Shown here in pieces: positions 1 through 10,306 of a DNA stretch of 64,000 nt. A program made the translations under genes and the position numbers. Below the pieces are notes generated by a model. That model was given only the letters and a program-made list of their open reading frames with translations, was not told where the DNA came from and ran no database searches. Within the stretch, counting starts at the first letter, position 1. Each line of letters begins with the position of its first letter. The stretch comes from Parahaliea mediterranea (GTDB taxonomy: Bacteria; Pseudomonadota; Gammaproteobacteria; Pseudomonadales; Halieaceae): positions 124,001-188,000 of the forward strand of contig NZ_JAFKCZ010000007.1 in the NCBI RefSeq assembly GCF_017255185.1, read 5' to 3'.

Positions 1-479
1 AACTGATTGCCGGCGCCGCCGATCGACTCCTGCGGCGTACTGGCCATCGGCCAGCTGTACTGGAAACCTTCCCACAGCAAGCCGTTCATGCGCCCGCCAT
101 CACCCTCGCCGGCCAGCCAGGGACCCGCCAGGTTGCGCACATAGAACAGGGCGCCGAAGAACGCGAAGAAGAACATCACCTCGGAAAAGATGAACCAGAA
201 CATGCCCAGCACATAGGACTTCTTCAGCTGGGCGCTGTTCATGCCGGCGATGTTCTCGCGGATGGTGGTGCGGAACCACACAAACAGGGTGCCGGCGAAT
301 ATCGCCAGGCCCACCCAGAGAATGCCCCAGGAACCGCTGCCGTCGCCGAAGGTCATTTCGTTCAGGCCATAGGAGGCGCCGAAAATACTGAGGATCAGGC
401 CGATGGTGGCGCACACCGCCAGCTTGCTTTTCTCAGGGACGTAGTACTTTTCGTACTCTGTGGATGTTTCGGTAGTCAT
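1..479 (-). CDS. ctaE: Cytochrome c oxidase subunit III (partial, C-terminus off the left edge)
   Basis: Subunit III of the aa3-type terminal oxidase, a multi-spanning inner-membrane protein that stabilises the catalytic subunit. The visible 159 codons start at the ATG at 479-477 (MTTETSTEYEKYYVPEKSK...). They give membrane helices around residues 20-40 and 50-70, then the family hallmark stretch WFIFSEVMFFFAFFGA followed by a short segment with NGLLWEGF. The rest lies beyond position 1. It is the last visible gene of ctaC-ctaD-ctaG-ctaE, all on the minus strand, which is the usual order in gammaproteobacteria. The identification is clear from the SEVMFF motif and the context. Confidence 0.93.
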   Translation of the reverse strand, partial: MTTETSTEYEKYYVPEKSKLAVCATIGLILSIFGASYGLNEMTFGDGSGSWGILWVGLAIFAGTLFVWFRTTIRENIAGMNSAQLKKSYVLGMFWFIFSEVMFFFAFFGALFYVRNLAGPWLAGEGDGGRMNGLLWEGFQYSWPMASTPQESIGGAGNQ

Positions 480-526
480 TCTATTAATTCTCCATTTTTG
501 TCACACCGGCCCCCGACCAGCGTGCG

Positions 527-1087
527 CTAGCGGGCGGCGACGGCGCCGCCCGCCATATCGGTCACATCAAATATTGTGTACGACAGAGTAATCGTGTGGA
601 TATCCCGCGGCAGGTCCCGGTCGATGATGAACTGCAGCGGCATCTCCGCCCGCGCCTGCCCGTCGAGCGGCTGCTGGTTGAAACAGAAGCACTCGGTCTT
701 GTGGAAGTACTCCGCGGCACGCGAGGGCGACACGCTGGGAATCGCCTGCGCGACCATGGCCTCTGGCAGCGGGTTGTAGGCGAGGAACACGGTATCGTTG
801 GACGCGCCCGGATGCACCTTCATCGCAGTCACGCTGGGACTGAACTCCCAGGGCATGCCCTCGTTGTTGGTGGCCACGAACTGGATGGTCACCACCCGGT
901 CCTCGTCGACACCGGCCTGCACCGCGGTGTAGGCCTGGCCGGAGGTCTTGCCATTGATGCCCAGGGCGTCGCACAGCACGTTGTACAGGGGCACCATCAC
1001 CACGAAGACAAAGGCAAACATGGCCACCGCCACCGCCACCAGCTTGATGGCGGTATCGATGGCGGGATTGTTGCTCAGCCGTATCAT
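527..1087 (-). CDS. ctaG: Cytochrome c oxidase assembly protein CtaG (Cox11-type copper chaperone)
   Basis: 186 aa, normal length for bacterial Cox11. One N-terminal membrane anchor (about residues 15-35) is followed by a periplasmic beta domain. The copper-binding CFCF motif is present (C133 and C135 in TECFCFNQQPL). The family delivers copper to the CuB site of subunit I. It lies between ctaD (14 nt upstream) and ctaE (47 nt downstream) on the same strand, consistent with one transcript. ATG start at 1087-1085. Confidence 0.95.
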   Translation of the reverse strand: MIRLSNNPAIDTAIKLVAVAVAMFAFVFVVMVPLYNVLCDALGINGKTSGQAYTAVQAGVDEDRVVTIQFVATNNEGMPWEFSPSVTAMKVHPGASNDTVFLAYNPLPEAMVAQAIPSVSPSRAAEYFHKTECFCFNQQPLDGQARAEMPLQFIIDRDLPRDIHTITLSYTIFDVTDMAGGAVAAR

Positions 1088-1101
1088 GGTTCAGGCCCCG
1101 T

Positions 1102-2682
1102 TTACGAGTGCGCGTGCGAAGCGTCGACCTTCGGCGGCGTCTCGAAGGTGTGGTAGGGCGCCGGCGTGGGCACGGTCCACTCCAGACCTTCCGCGCCGTC
1201 CCAGACCTTGTCGTCGGACACCGGCTTGCCGGACACGATGGTGGCGATCACGTTGTACAGGAACAGGATCTGCGACGAGCCGTAAATGAAGGCGCCGATA
1301 CTGGACATCATGTTGAAGTCCGCGAACTGCAGGGCGTAGTCCGGAATCCGTCGCGGCATGCCCGCCAGGCCCACAAAGTGCTGCGGGAAGAAGGTCAGGT
1401 TGAAGCCGATGAAGGAGATCCAGAAATGGGTCTTACCCATGGTCTCGCTGTACATCTTGCCGCACCACTTGGGCAGCCAGTAGTACACCGCCGCGGTCAT
1501 GGAGAACACCGCGCCGGCCACCATCACGTAGTGGAAGTGGGCGACCACGAAGTAGCTGTCGTGGTACTGGAAGTCCGCCGGGGCGATGGACAGCATCAGG
1601 CCGGTGAAGCCGCCGATGGTGAACAGCACCAAAAAGCCCAGGCAGAACAGCATCGGCGTCTCGAAGGTGAGGGCGCCGCGCCACATGGTGGAAATCCAGT
1701 TGAACACTTTCACCCCGGTGGGCACCGCGATCAACATGGTGGCGTACATGAAGAACAGCTCACCGGCAACCGGCATGCCCACGGTGTACATGTGGTGGGC
1801 CCACACGATGAACGACAGGAAGGCGATGGACGCGGTGGCGTAGACCATGGAGTCGTAGCCGAACAGCGGCTTGCGCGCGAAGGCCGGGATGATCTGGGAC
1901 ACCACGCCAAAGGCCGGCAGGATGATGATGTATACCTCGGGGTGGCCGAAGAACCAGAACACGTGCTGGAACAGCACCGGGTCGCCACCGCCGGCGGCGG
2001 AGAAGAAGCTGGTGCCGAAGTGGATATCCATCAGCATCATCGTCACCGCTCCGGCCAGCACCGGCATCACCGCCACCAGCAGGAAGGCGGTGATCAGCCA
2101 GGTCCACACGAACAGTGGCATCTTCATGTAGGTCATGCCGGGGGCGCGCATGTTCATCACCGTGGCGATGATGTTGATCGAGCCCATGATCGAGGAGATC
2201 CCCAACACGTGGATACAGAAGATGAAAATGGTTACCGACGGCGCCGCGTAGGTGGTGGACAGCGGGGCGTAGAAGGTCCAGCCGAAGGCCGGTGCGCCGC
2301 CCTCCATGAACAGGGTGCTGGCCAGCAACAGGAAGGCCGGCGGCAGGATCCAGAAGCTCCAGTTGTTCATCCGCGGCAGGGCCATGTCCGGCGCCCCGAT
2401 CATCATCGGGATCATCCAGTTGGCCAGGCCGACGAAGGAGGGCATGATCGCCCCGAACACCATGACCAGGCCGTGCAGGGTGGTCATCTGGTTGAAGAAC
2501 AGCGGGTCGACCAGCTGCATGCCGGGCTGGAACAGCTCGGCGCGGATGATCATGGCGAAGGACCCGCCGAGAATGAACATGGCGAACGAGAACCACAGGT
2601 ACATGGTTCCGATGTCTTTGTGGTTGGTGGTGAACAGCCACCGTGAAAGGCCCTTGGCAGGACCGTGATGATGATCTCCCAT
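1102..2682 (-). CDS. ctaD: Cytochrome c oxidase subunit I
   Basis: 526 aa, full length. Catalytic subunit holding heme a, heme a3 and CuB, reducing O2 to water and pumping protons. Heme-copper oxidase signatures are visible: GHPEVYIIILPAFG with the CuB/Tyr cross-link region, WAHHMYTVGM for CuB histidines, and VVAHFHYVM for the heme histidines. About 12 membrane helices. The frame stays open to a TTG at 2697, but the ATG at 2682 is preceded at ideal distance by GGAGGAGA, so I place the start there. It follows ctaC directly (stop at 2698). Confidence 0.97.
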   Translation of the reverse strand: MGDHHHGPAKGLSRWLFTTNHKDIGTMYLWFSFAMFILGGSFAMIIRAELFQPGMQLVDPLFFNQMTTLHGLVMVFGAIMPSFVGLANWMIPMMIGAPDMALPRMNNWSFWILPPAFLLLASTLFMEGGAPAFGWTFYAPLSTTYAAPSVTIFIFCIHVLGISSIMGSINIIATVMNMRAPGMTYMKMPLFVWTWLITAFLLVAVMPVLAGAVTMMLMDIHFGTSFFSAAGGGDPVLFQHVFWFFGHPEVYIIILPAFGVVSQIIPAFARKPLFGYDSMVYATASIAFLSFIVWAHHMYTVGMPVAGELFFMYATMLIAVPTGVKVFNWISTMWRGALTFETPMLFCLGFLVLFTIGGFTGLMLSIAPADFQYHDSYFVVAHFHYVMVAGAVFSMTAAVYYWLPKWCGKMYSETMGKTHFWISFIGFNLTFFPQHFVGLAGMPRRIPDYALQFADFNMMSSIGAFIYGSSQILFLYNVIATIVSGKPVSDDKVWDGAEGLEWTVPTPAPYHTFETPPKVDASHAHS

Positions 2683-2697
2683 CGTTATCTCCTCCAA

Positions 2698-3867
2698 TTA
2701 GCCTTTCTTGTGGTTGAACACGTCGATCGGCTGCACCATGTCACCCATGTTGTTGCCGAACGCGTTGCGCTGATAGGTAATGACCGCGGCCATGTCCACG
2801 TCGTTGAGCTGGCCGCCGAAGGCCTGCATGGCGGTGCCGGGCACGCCGTTGATACCCACTTCCAGGTGGCCGGCCATATCGCCGGTGGCGATCGGGCTGT
2901 CGGCGATGGCCTTGCCCAGGCCACCCTCGCCATTGGCGCCGTGACAGGCGGCACAGGAGCGGTCGTAGACCCCCTTGCCGCGCTCCATCAGCTCGTCCAT
3001 GGAGAAGGTCTGGGCCATCAGTTGCTTGATTTCCGCCGCCTCGGCCTGTTTGGCGGCCATCCACTCGGCGTACTCTTGCTTGCTCACCACGTTGACCACC
3101 ACCGGCATGAAGCCGTGGTCCTTGCCACACAGCTCCGCGCACTGGCCGCGGTAGACACCCTCCTCGGTGGCCTGGGTCCAGGTCTCGTTGATGAAGCCGG
3201 GGATGGCGTCTTTCTTGACGGCCAGCTCGGGCACCCACCAGGCGTGGATCACGTCGTTGGCGGTCACCAGGAAACGCACCTTGGTGTCCACCGGGATCAC
3301 CAGCGGTTCGTCCACTTCCAGCAGGTAGTGCTCACCCTTGTCGGCGGTGTTGTAGATCTCGCTCTGGGGCGTGCGCAGGTTGCTGAAGAAGGCGACGTTC
3401 TCGCCGTCCTCGTTAATGTATTCGTACTTCCACTTCCACTGGTATCCGGTGATCAGGACATCCATCTCGGCGTCCTCGAAATCGTAGATTTCCAGCAGGG
3501 TGGAGGTGGCGGGCACCGCCATGGCGATCAGAATGAAGAAGGGCACGACGGTCCAGGCGATCTCGACCTTGGTGCTCTCGTGGAAGGTGGCGGGTGTGAC
3601 GCCGCGGGATTTGCGGTGGTAGTAGATGGAGTAAAACATTACCCCGAACACCAGTACGCCAATGATGACGCAAATCCAAAAGATGGTCATGTGCAGGTCG
3701 AAGATGCTCTGACCCACGTTGGTGACGCCCGGTGGCATATTGATCTCGTTCACCTTGGCGTCCGCGGCAGCGGTAGAGGCGCTATACAGGCCCAACAGCA
3801 TCAGCACAGGACCAAGCGCCAGGGCGGTCAGCCGCTTCGCTTTCAAGAACATTTCCCGTGTCTCCAT
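2698..3867 (-). CDS. ctaC: Cytochrome c oxidase subunit II with C-terminal cytochrome c domain
   Basis: 389 aa. Signal sequence or first helix at residues 10-35, two membrane helices (about 57-82 and 105-125), then the CuA cupredoxin domain with ligands H208, C243, E245, C247, H251 and M254 (CAELCGKDHGFM). A class I cytochrome c domain follows with heme motif CAACH at 305-309. The fusion makes this a caa3-like subunit II that can accept electrons from a soluble cytochrome through its own heme. First gene of the operon. A second ATG five codons in (3852) has a GGAG about 9 nt upstream and could be the true start. Confidence 0.95.
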   Translation of the reverse strand: METREMFLKAKRLTALALGPVLMLLGLYSASTAAADAKVNEINMPPGVTNVGQSIFDLHMTIFWICVIIGVLVFGVMFYSIYYHRKSRGVTPATFHESTKVEIAWTVVPFFILIAMAVPATSTLLEIYDFEDAEMDVLITGYQWKWKYEYINEDGENVAFFSNLRTPQSEIYNTADKGEHYLLEVDEPLVIPVDTKVRFLVTANDVIHAWWVPELAVKKDAIPGFINETWTQATEEGVYRGQCAELCGKDHGFMPVVVNVVSKQEYAEWMAAKQAEAAEIKQLMAQTFSMDELMERGKGVYDRSCAACHGANGEGGLGKAIADSPIATGDMAGHLEVGINGVPGTAMQAFGGQLNDVDMAAVITYQRNAFGNNMGDMVQPIDVFNHKKG

Positions 3868-4024
3868 TCTTTGTATCCGTTATGGTCCCCACAACCGATC
3901 ACGCGGCAGCGCCTTCGGACCTGATCCGGTGCAATCCCACGGCGAATGCGTGCGGGCGGACTGCTGACCTTTGCCAGGTCGGGGAGATGGAAGACGTTGC
4001 GAACGTACCAGCTGAATTATTATG

Positions 4025-4055
4025 CCAGCCCTGCGACCTTATGTCGCAGGGCTGG
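4025..4055. repeat. Perfect 13-bp inverted repeat between ctaC and the MATE gene
   Basis: CCAGCCCTGCGAC (4025-4037) and its exact complement at 4043-4055, separated by CTTAT. It lies in the divergent intergenic region, about 160 nt upstream of ctaC and 110 nt upstream of the MATE gene. Neither strand shows a following T tract, so a classical terminator is not supported. It could be an operator, a leader hairpin for ctaC mRNA, or a REP-like element. The rest of 3868-4162 shows nothing I can name. Confidence 0.6.
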
Positions 4056-4162
4056 GCTCGCCGAGTATAGCGGAACAAATGCGCAAAAAATACTGAGGAT
4101 ACGGCGATCGCTCGTCGCGAGCGCCCCGGCTCGCCCCGCATGTTTTTGATGGAACACCATAT

Positions 4163-5494
4163 ATGGGACCCAAAATCTCGATTGACCGCAAAATCTGGGG
4201 AATCGCCTGGCCCGCTATCCTGTCCAATATTTCCATTCCCCTGCTCGGGCTGGTCGACGCGGCCATCCTCGGCCACCTCGGCAGCCCGCACTACCTCGGC
4301 GCGGTGGCCATCGGCAGCGCCCTGCTGTCCTTCCTCTACTGGGGCTTCGGCTTCCTGCGCATGGGCACCACCGGACTGGTGGCGCGGGCGATGGGCGCCG
4401 GCGAGCCGGCCCGGGCGCACCTGGTGCTGGCCCAGTCGGCCCTGCTGGCCCTGGGCCTGGCGCTATTGGTCTGGCTGTCACACCCCTTGCTGCTCGGCCT
4501 GGGCTTCACCCTGATGGCCCCCGCGGGGGACGTGCGGCCGCTGGCCGAGAGCTACGCGGGCATCCGCATCGCCAGCGCCCCGGCGGTGCTGGTCACCTAC
4601 GCCGTGGTCGGCTGGTGTATCGGCCGCCAGGACACCCGGCGACCGCTGCTCATCGTGGTGACGACCAACGCGACCAACATCGCGCTGGACTTCGCGCTCA
4701 TTCTCGGACTGGGCATGAACAGCGACGGCGCCGCGCTGGCCACCGTCATCGCCGAATACCTCGGCTGCGCGCTGGCGCTGGCCCTGGTCTGGCGCGTTCA
4801 GCCCGGCCTGCCCGGCGGCGAGCTGCGGCGGCAGCTGTGGCGCTGGTCCGCCTATCGCGTGCTGTTGCGCAGCAACCGCCACCTCTTCGTGCGCACGGTC
4901 TGCCTGCTGGGGGGCTTCGCCTTTTTCACCGCCGCCGGCGATAAACTCGGCACCGAGGTACTGGCCGCCAACGCACTGATGATGCAGCTGCTGCTGTTCG
5001 CCGCCTATGCCATGGATGGCTTCGCCTTCGCCGCCGAGGGGCTTGCGGGACAGTTGCTGGGGGCGGGTGACGAAGCCGGCTTCTACCGGGCGGTCGCCCG
5101 CTGCGGGTTCTGGTGCGCACTGACCGCGCTGCTGATCAGCGCGCTGTTCCTGGTCGCCCGGGAGCCGCTGTTCGGCCTGCTGACGGACCAGGCGAACCTG
5201 CTGGTGCTGATGCGCGAGCACGCCCCCTGGCTGGTCCTGATGCCGCTGGCGGCGGGGGCCAGCTACCTGCTGGACGGGGTGTTTGTCGGCAGCGCCCAAA
5301 CCCGGCAGATGATGGTGACCATGCTGGTCAGCGCGGCGCTGGTCTACCTGCCGGCCTGGTACCTGAGCCGGGACTGGGGCAATCACGGCCTGTGGTTTGC
5401 CTTCCTGTTGTTCAACGCCGCCCGCGGGCTGACACTGTACTGGTGCTACCGGCGGATACAGCGTCGCGGCGGCTGGCTGGCGGAACAGCCCTAG
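4163..5494 (+). CDS. MATE family efflux transporter (DinF-like)
   Basis: 443 aa, 12 predicted membrane helices in two symmetric halves. MATE proteins export cationic drugs or metabolites in exchange for Na+ or H+. The opening (IWGIAWPAILSNISIPLLGLVDAAILGHLG) is the family signature, with the typical Pro and Asp of helix 1. The second half begins near residue 235 (LFVRTVCLLGGFAFFTAAGDKLGTEVLAANALMMQL), the DinF/NorM subfamily pattern. It stands alone on the plus strand, divergent from ctaC. Substrate unknown. Confidence 0.9.
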   Translation: MGPKISIDRKIWGIAWPAILSNISIPLLGLVDAAILGHLGSPHYLGAVAIGSALLSFLYWGFGFLRMGTTGLVARAMGAGEPARAHLVLAQSALLALGLALLVWLSHPLLLGLGFTLMAPAGDVRPLAESYAGIRIASAPAVLVTYAVVGWCIGRQDTRRPLLIVVTTNATNIALDFALILGLGMNSDGAALATVIAEYLGCALALALVWRVQPGLPGGELRRQLWRWSAYRVLLRSNRHLFVRTVCLLGGFAFFTAAGDKLGTEVLAANALMMQLLLFAAYAMDGFAFAAEGLAGQLLGAGDEAGFYRAVARCGFWCALTALLISALFLVAREPLFGLLTDQANLLVLMREHAPWLVLMPLAAGASYLLDGVFVGSAQTRQMMVTMLVSAALVYLPAWYLSRDWGNHGLWFAFLLFNAARGLTLYWCYRRIQRRGGWLAEQP

Positions 5495-5570
5495 CAATCG
5501 CGCGAGAATCTACTAGCCTGTACTGATTACCCCGCATGCCTTCCATTCAACTCTTCCATTTAGGCGGCCC

Positions 5571-6188
5571 ATGACCACCCGCGCGATTCACGAGCTGATC
5601 GACAAGGCCATTGCCAGGGAGCGCCGCACCCACGAATTCCAGCGCCAGCTGGAGCCCGGGATCGACGCCCTGCGCCGGCGCCTGCGGCTGCCGGAGCCGG
5701 ATGCGTCCGCGGCCCTGGTGGATTTCGTCATCGACTACGTGCGCGCGGCACCCGGCGCGCTGGACCTGGCGGCCAGCGTGGGGCGCTATCTGGACTTCTA
5801 CGACTACGTGGCGCCCTTTATCTACCTGGCGGAGGATTTTTTCCTGCACCCGGTGGAGAACAGCCCCAATGCCGGCCTGCAATGCGTACTGCGCGAGGCT
5901 TTCCTGGCCCACCGCCTGATCGAGGAGGTGAACGATCACCACATGCGGCTGCACCAGCGGCCACTGCTGCCGATCGACATGACCGAGGCGAACATCATCG
6001 TGCACCACTTGCTGGGCGACGCCGCCGCCATCCGCCTGGAGTCGCTGGTGGCCGCCACCGCGGCCCGTCAACTGCTGAAGTTCCCCGCGGGGTCGGAGCC
6101 CGACACGTCGCGCCCCAGGAGCGTTCCCATGCCCGCGCGATCCCGCTTGCCCGCCCCCACCCGGGTGCGGCTGCGCCTGGAGGGCTAG
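5571..6188 (+). CDS. Hypothetical protein, 205 aa
   Basis: I do not recognise a family. The protein is predicted soluble and mostly helical, rich in Arg, Leu and His, with no signal peptide and no membrane segment. Charged helical N-terminus (about 1-45); core with YDYVAPFIYLAEDFF around residues 80-95; a His-containing stretch (VNDHHMRLHQRP) near residue 122. The last 35 residues are basic and Pro-rich and look unstructured. The stop overlaps the last 4 nt of the convergent YheV-like gene. Codon use matches neighbouring core genes, so I think it is real. Confidence 0.7.
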   Translation: MTTRAIHELIDKAIARERRTHEFQRQLEPGIDALRRRLRLPEPDASAALVDFVIDYVRAAPGALDLAASVGRYLDFYDYVAPFIYLAEDFFLHPVENSPNAGLQCVLREAFLAHRLIEEVNDHHMRLHQRPLLPIDMTEANIIVHHLLGDAAAIRLESLVAATAARQLLKFPAGSEPDTSRPRSVPMPARSRLPAPTRVRLRLEG

Positions 6189-6451
6189 CCGCGCTCCCGG
6201 TCCGTGCCCGGAGCGGCGGCGGGGTCGACCAGACGCACCGCTTCCGCCGGCGCATCGCCGCGCCGCGCCGGGCGATTCACCCGGGTTCGCGGCTCCTGCC
6301 GGGGGCCGTCCGCGGGGCGCGCCTCGCTGAAACCGCAGGCCACGCATTCGCGCTGCTCACTCTGTGTGTCCACCACAATGGAATCCATGGTCCGGCAACG
6401 GGGACACACGGCTCCTGCGATAAATCGTCGGCTGGCGGAAAACCCGGACAT
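6185..6451 (-). CDS. yheV: YheV-like zinc-ribbon protein
   Basis: 88 aa. Starts MSGFSASRRFIAGAVCPRC at the ATG 6451-6449. Two Cys pairs, C16-x2-C19 and C36-x2-C39, form a putative zinc ribbon, as in the small YheV metal-binding family of gammaproteobacteria, which starts with the same RRFIAGAxCPxC pattern. The C-terminal half is Pro/Arg-rich and probably disordered. The frame is open far upstream without similarity, so the ATG just before the conserved segment is the sensible start. Role unknown. Convergent with the 205-aa gene and divergent from the carbonic-anhydrase-like gene. Confidence 0.8.
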   Translation of the reverse strand: MSGFSASRRFIAGAVCPRCRTMDSIVVDTQSEQRECVACGFSEARPADGPRQEPRTRVNRPARRGDAPAEAVRLVDPAAAPGTDRERG

Positions 6452-6526
6452 GGCGCAACCTCGTAACGGGGACTGGCGGGGATCAAAGACGCCCGCTATT
6501 GTACCAGTTTTTTGCGGAGCCCCCCG

Positions 6527-7084
6527 ATGCGACACTACACCAGCAACAGCCTGCGCAGCTTCCGTGGCACCTCTCCGGTGCTGGGCGAGCGGGTACTGAT
6601 CGACCCCAGCGCGGTGGTGCTGGGGGACGTGGAGCTCGGCGACGACGTGTCCGTCTGGCCCCAGGCCTCGGTGCGCGGCGACATGCACCGGATACGGGTC
6701 GGCGCCCGCACCAGCATCCAGGACGGCTGCGTGCTGCACATCACCCACGCCGGCCCCTACAACCCCGACGGCTGGCCCCTGTTGATCGGCGAGGACGTCA
6801 CCATCGGCCACCACGCCACCCTGCACGGTTGCACCGTGGGCAACCGCGTGCTGGTGGGCATGGGCGCCACGGTGATGGACGGCGCGGTGGTGGAGGACGA
6901 CGTGGTCATCGCCGCTGGCGCCCTGGTGACCCCCGGCAAGACCCTGCGCGGCGGCTACCTCTACGGCGGCAGTCCGGCACGGGAGATGCGCCCGCTCACG
7001 GATGCCGAGCGCGACTACTTCCGCTACAGCGCGGACAACTACGTGAAGCTCAAGGAGCAGCACCTGGCCGAGCTGGAGGCCTGA
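6527..7084 (+). CDS. Gamma-carbonic anhydrase family hexapeptide-repeat protein (YrdA-like)
   Basis: 185 aa. A left-handed beta helix built from hexapeptide repeats (VLGDVELGDDVSVWP...), ending in a C-terminal helix. The three metal-ligand histidines are in the expected places: H in VLHITH, and two in the TIGHHATLHGC segment. The family binds zinc or iron as a trimer; most YrdA-type members have weak or unproven carbonic anhydrase activity. The ATG at 6527 is preceded by GGAG at 7 nt; an in-frame TTG at 6512 is less likely. The gene sits beside the aroE-hemF-tsaC block, a common gammaproteobacterial position. Confidence 0.9.
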   Translation: MRHYTSNSLRSFRGTSPVLGERVLIDPSAVVLGDVELGDDVSVWPQASVRGDMHRIRVGARTSIQDGCVLHITHAGPYNPDGWPLLIGEDVTIGHHATLHGCTVGNRVLVGMGATVMDGAVVEDDVVIAAGALVTPGKTLRGGYLYGGSPAREMRPLTDAERDYFRYSADNYVKLKEQHLAELEA

Positions 7085-7103
7085 GACACGGTGTTGGGTC
7101 GTT

Positions 7104-7236
7104 GGTCGAATGAATTCGGCCCTACAGAGGGTGGGTTGATCTCCCTGTAGGGCGCAATTCATTGCGCCATCCCGCCAAGCGCCCCTCGGGTCGCCAGGTC
7201 GGCATCGCGCCAGGTCGAATGAATTCGACCCTACAG
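7104..7236. repeat. REP-like repeat cluster (two direct copies plus one inverted copy)
   Basis: A 24-bp unit of the form GGTCGAATGAATTCgGCCCTACAG occurs at 7104-7127 and, with one base changed, at 7213-7236. An inverted, more diverged copy (CTGTAGGGCGCAATTCATTGCGCC) lies at 7145-7168, so 7104-7168 can fold into a long hairpin. Each unit also contains the small palindrome TCGAATGAATTCGA. The cluster fills the gap between two convergent genes (stops at 7084 and 7281), the usual place for dispersed REP elements. No transposase is near. Confidence 0.8.
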
Positions 7237-7280
7237 GGGGCCGGTTCGGGGTGTTCTCGGCACGGGCCGGACCGCCGCGC

Positions 7281-8117
7281 TCAGGCCGCGGCGAGGGTAC
7301 TGCGCAGCTGCGCGATGACCGGACCGGTGGCGGGCCGTACCCGCCGCCAGCGGTAGAAGGACTCCGCCGCCTGTTCCACCAACATGCCCAGGCCGTCCGC
7401 CACCGCCCAGGCCGTGTGCAGGGCCGCCCAGCGCATGAACGGTGTGGGCTCGGCGCCGTAGAGCATATCGTAGCAACAGCTGCGCTCGGTGAGCAGGCTG
7501 CCGGGCAGTTCCGGCATCTCGCCCTGCAGGCCCGCGCTGGTGGCGTTGATCACCAGGTCGAATTGCCGCCCCTCCAGCAGGTCGAGACCGCCGCCCTCCA
7601 ACGCCCCCAGTTCGGCGAACTCCGCCGCCAGGTCGCGCGCCTTTTGCGCGGTGCGATTGGCAATGGCGAGGGACCGCGGCCGCTCCCGCAGCAGGGGCTC
7701 GAGCACGCCGCGCACCGCACCGCCGGCGCCCAGCACCAGGATGCGCTGGTCCCGCAGCCGCCAGCCCAGGTTGGCGACCATGTCGCGCACCAGGCCAATG
7801 CCGTCGGTGTTGTCGCCAAACAGGCTGCCGTCGTCCTGCAGGCACAGGGTATTGACCGCGCCGGCCCGCGCCGCCCGGTCGCTGCGCTCATCGGCCAGGG
7901 CAAAGGCCTGCTGCTTGAACGGCAGGGTGATGTTCAGGCCGCGCCCGCCGCCGGCAAAGAAATTGGCCACCGCGCGCTCGAAGCCGTCCAGCTCCACGCG
8001 CACCGCGCGGTACTGCATGGCCTGGTCGCACTGCTCGGCAAACGCCGCGTGGATGACAGGTGACTTGCTGTGCTTGATGGGATTGCCGAATACGGCGTAC
8101 TTGTCGGTGGTGCTCAT
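7281..8117 (-). CDS. aroE: Shikimate dehydrogenase (NADP+)
   Basis: 278 aa. Reduces 3-dehydroshikimate to shikimate in aromatic amino acid synthesis. N-terminal substrate domain shows NPIKHSKSPVIHAAFA (shikimate-binding SxS region) and NITLPFKQQAF with the catalytic Lys. The Rossmann domain has GAGGAVRGV near residue 130 and an NRT motif typical of NADP specificity. Start ATG at 8117-8115. hemF lies 16 nt upstream on the same strand (it stops at 8134), so aroE is probably the last gene of a hemF-aroE unit. Confidence 0.96.
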   Translation of the reverse strand: MSTTDKYAVFGNPIKHSKSPVIHAAFAEQCDQAMQYRAVRVELDGFERAVANFFAGGGRGLNITLPFKQQAFALADERSDRAARAGAVNTLCLQDDGSLFGDNTDGIGLVRDMVANLGWRLRDQRILVLGAGGAVRGVLEPLLRERPRSLAIANRTAQKARDLAAEFAELGALEGGGLDLLEGRQFDLVINATSAGLQGEMPELPGSLLTERSCCYDMLYGAEPTPFMRWAALHTAWAVADGLGMLVEQAAESFYRWRRVRPATGPVIAQLRSTLAAA

Positions 8118-8133
8118 ATCGCTCGGTTCCGGT

Positions 8134-9679
<1,546 letters not shown>

Positions 9680-9680
9680 C

Positions 9681-10184
9681 TCAGCCCTTCAGGGACGCCT
9701 GCAGGGCCTCGTCCTTCTCGCGGATGGCCTCAGCGTTGGCCGCGCGCTCGTCACGCAGTTTGTCCGCCAGGGCGGGGTCGGCCACCGACAGGATTTGCGC
9801 CGCCAGGTAGCCGGCGTTCTTGGCCCCGGCCTTGCCGATGGCCACGGTGGCCACCGGAATACCCGCCGGCATCTGTACCGTGGACAGCAGGGCGTCGAGC
9901 CCGTCCAGGGACGCGTTCATGGGCACGCCGATCACCGGTTTCACGGTGGCGGCGGACACCGCGCCGGCCAGGTGCGCCGCCATGCCCGCGGCGGCGATAA
10001 ATACCGCGCAGCCGCGCGCCTCGGCGTCCTTGATATAGTCCTTGGTCACTTCCGGGGTGCGGTGGGCGGAGGTGATACGCGCCTCGAAGGGGATGCCGAA
10101 AGATCGCAGAATGGCAAAACTCGCCTCCATTACTGGCAGATCGGAGTCTGATCCCATCACAATCGCGACAAATGGCTTGCTCAT
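9681..10184 (-). CDS. purE: N5-carboxyaminoimidazole ribonucleotide mutase
   Basis: 167 aa, class I PurE. Converts N5-CAIR to CAIR in purine synthesis. Motifs: [10 protein letters not shown] near the N-terminus, SAHRTPE (catalytic His), [11 protein letters not shown] and PVIGVPM. ATG start at 10184. The partner gene purK, often directly downstream, is not here; tsaC takes that place, so purK must be elsewhere. The 122 nt upstream up to the dprA stop presumably contain the promoter. Confidence 0.96.
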   Translation of the reverse strand: MSKPFVAIVMGSDSDLPVMEASFAILRSFGIPFEARITSAHRTPEVTKDYIKDAEARGCAVFIAAAGMAAHLAGAVSAATVKPVIGVPMNASLDGLDALLSTVQMPAGIPVATVAIGKAGAKNAGYLAAQILSVADPALADKLRDERAANAEAIREKDEALQASLKG

Positions 10185-10306
10185 ATTGTATCTCCGCTGA
10201 GGTCGGGCGAGCCCGGTTAGGCCTGGGTGAAAGAGCGCGAAATGTAACCAACCACGCCGATATTGGCAAGTTCGGCGGGCAATCGGGATAGCCCCGGCCA
10301 CCGCGA

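Noticed and set aside
7104-7236. CRISPR array
   Set aside because: Only three units, one inverted, with unequal spacing and no cas genes in the window.
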